From Inquilinus limosus (GTDB taxonomy: Bacteria > Pseudomonadota > Alphaproteobacteria > DSM-16000 > Inquilinaceae): a DNA stretch of 33,931 nt. The notes under the pieces were generated by a model, which was given only the letters and a program-made list of their open reading frames with translations, searched no databases and was not told the DNA's origin. The position numbers were made by a program, and so were the translations under genes. Shown piece after piece: positions 32,683 to 33,931 of the stretch. Numbering within the stretch: position 1 is the first letter of the stretch; every line of letters begins with the position of its first letter. The DNA lies in the NCBI RefSeq assembly GCF_002195995.1, contig NZ_NHON01000067.1:2156-36086 (forward strand), written 5' to 3'.

Positions 32683-33834
32683 TCAGAAGGTCAGCGTCGT
32701 GCCGACGGTCAGGGCCGAGGTTTCGAAGTCGTCGCCGGTGCGGAACCCGTTCCGTTCGTAGCGGAGCTCGCCGAACAGGTTGAGTCCCGGCGCCAGACTG
32801 TACACCACAGTTCCGATGACACTGTGATTGGCCTCAAGGTCGCGGCCATCGGTGAAGGACGAGCGCAGCGCGTTGCCCTTCGCGGCGATGGTGGCGGCAT
32901 AGCCGATCGAGGCCAGCCAGGGACCCGTCGTGTAGGACAGGTCGCCGACGATCGAATCGATCGCCTTGCCGGTCTGGTACAGGCTGGCGAAATGGGTCCA
33001 GTTCACGCTGGCCCAGACGCCGTCGGCGAAACCGGCTTGGCCGCCCAGGGTGTAGGCCTCGACATCGTGATGGCCGGCGACGCCGTTGCCGGTGACCGCG
33101 GTGGCGGCCAGGCGCACCGCCGTGCCGCCGAAGGTCCGGCTGAAGTCGAGGCCGGCGGTAACCACGTTCTCGTACAGGGTGCTGCCGTCATCGATCAGGT
33201 CGTCGCGGCCGCCATTGCCGGCATGGCCGGCGCCGCCGACCACGGGCGTGAAGTCGATGCCGAAGGTCAGGCCGCCGACGCTCGGCGACAGGTACTTGAT
33301 CCGGGTGTCCTTGTTGCTGAGCCCGCTGATCGTGTCGTAGGCGGCGACGGCGAAGAACCGGTCGCTGCCGCCGAAGCTGGTGGCCGGGCTGCGGAAGCCG
33401 TCGGCCCAGTCGGTGTCGAGGCCGAATCGCGGCGCCAGGGTCTGATGGGCGTACACCGTGCCGATGTCGTCGGCGATGATGACGGAATCGCCGAGGGTGA
33501 TCGTGCCGAACCCGCCCTTCAGATAGATGTAGGTGCGGTCGACCACGACATTGTTGCGGCGGTCGATAGCGCTGAAGCGGATGCGGCCGCCATATTCCAG
33601 ACCGGAATCGGTAACGGCGACGACGTCGAACTGCAGCCGCGCGCCGGACGCGAAATCGTAGTCGCGGTCCATCCCGGACCGGCGGCTGTCGGTCAGCACC
33701 GCGCCGGCCAGGAAGCCGACGCGGCCGGAGATCTTCAGCTGCAGGCCGGAGGTGACGGGGGCATCGCCGGCCCGGGCGGGACATGCGACGGCAACGGCCG
33801 CCAGCACGGCCGTGCAGAGCACGCTGGATGTCAT
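32683..33834 (-). CDS. Outer-membrane porin
   Basis: A 383-residue protein with a signal peptide (MTSSVLCTAVLAAVAVACPA, cleavage after ARA) and a porin-type beta-barrel. It begins with GLQLKISGRVGFLAG, includes GGRIRFSAIDRR and YIYLKGGFGTITLGD (the segment typical of alphaproteobacterial porins near loop 3), repeated alternating-hydrophobic strands, and ends TLTF with the C-terminal Phe needed for barrel assembly. It is a general or weakly selective diffusion pore; no substrate can be inferred. A GAGG lies five bases before the ATG. It may share its transcript with dps. Confidence 0.9.
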   Translation of the reverse strand: MTSSVLCTAVLAAVAVACPARAGDAPVTSGLQLKISGRVGFLAGAVLTDSRRSGMDRDYDFASGARLQFDVVAVTDSGLEYGGRIRFSAIDRRNNVVVDRTYIYLKGGFGTITLGDSVIIADDIGTVYAHQTLAPRFGLDTDWADGFRSPATSFGGSDRFFAVAAYDTISGLSNKDTRIKYLSPSVGGLTFGIDFTPVVGGAGHAGNGGRDDLIDDGSTLYENVVTAGLDFSRTFGGTAVRLAATAVTGNGVAGHHDVEAYTLGGQAGFADGVWASVNWTHFASLYQTGKAIDSIVGDLSYTTGPWLASIGYAATIAAKGNALRSSFTDGRDLEANHSVIGTVVYSLAPGLNLFGELRYERNGFRTGDDFETSALTVGTTLTF

Positions 33835-33931
33835 CAGAACCTCGGTTGGCGGGCGCGGCGCGCGCCCTCAGGGACGGCGGATGTCCGGCCCCGGTGCGGC
33901 CGGGGGTGCCTCGGCGGCGATGGGGGTGGCG

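Overview
The window is GC-rich chromosomal DNA from an alphaproteobacterium, most likely a Rhodospirillales member (Azospirillaceae or Inquilinus-like). The taxonomic inference rests on high G/C at third codon positions, an MmcB-type DNA-repair nuclease, a MucR-like protein, an IalB-family protein, and PrtD/PrtE-type type I secretion genes. No CRISPR array, transposase, integrase or replication origin was seen.

Layout: the left part (1-8740) carries the tail of an unidentified gene, creD, a VOC-fold protein, a 146-bp palindromic repeat element, a secreted phytase-like esterase diverging from an alpha/beta hydrolase, aconitase acnA with its own terminator, a protein strikingly like hygromycin B phosphotransferase, and a MucR-like protein lacking the DNA-binding zinc finger. 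Next come a cold-shock gene, a small RTX protein (344 aa) behind an AT-rich palindrome-filled leader, and yghU (8741-11640). A minus-strand operon (11738-13932) starts with rlmN and continues through two tiny related membrane proteins and a secreted protein, joined by ATGA overlaps. An IalB-family protein, a degenerate REP-like pair and an unknown coiled protein precede a 961-aa RTX protein built from duplicated modules (15697-18582), which diverges from a LacI-type regulator. mmcB follows, then the type I secretion ATPase and membrane-fusion gene pair (21068-24182), and a tRNA-Arg(CCU).

Right of the tRNA lies about 1.4 kb of unusual, partly AT-rich DNA with two small unknown genes. Then come an FAD oxidoreductase, a convergent polysaccharide deacetylase-like gene with a divergent LysR regulator, a gene interrupted by an in-frame amber codon (probable DUF6683), a secreted lactonase-fold propeller, a DsbA-like oxidoreductase, dps and an outer-membrane porin.

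The most coherent system is secretion. Two RTX proteins without visible catalytic domains both end in an Asp-Phe plus hydrophobic tail, and a PrtD/PrtE-type exporter sits nearby without its outer-membrane TolC partner. I infer a calcium-dependent surface or matrix protein system. The hygromycin-kinase homologue, the zinc-finger-less MucR paralogue, the palindromic element that supplies a stop codon, and the rlmN-linked membrane micro-operon are the other points most worth following. All family assignments come from reading the sequence by eye; no database search was run.
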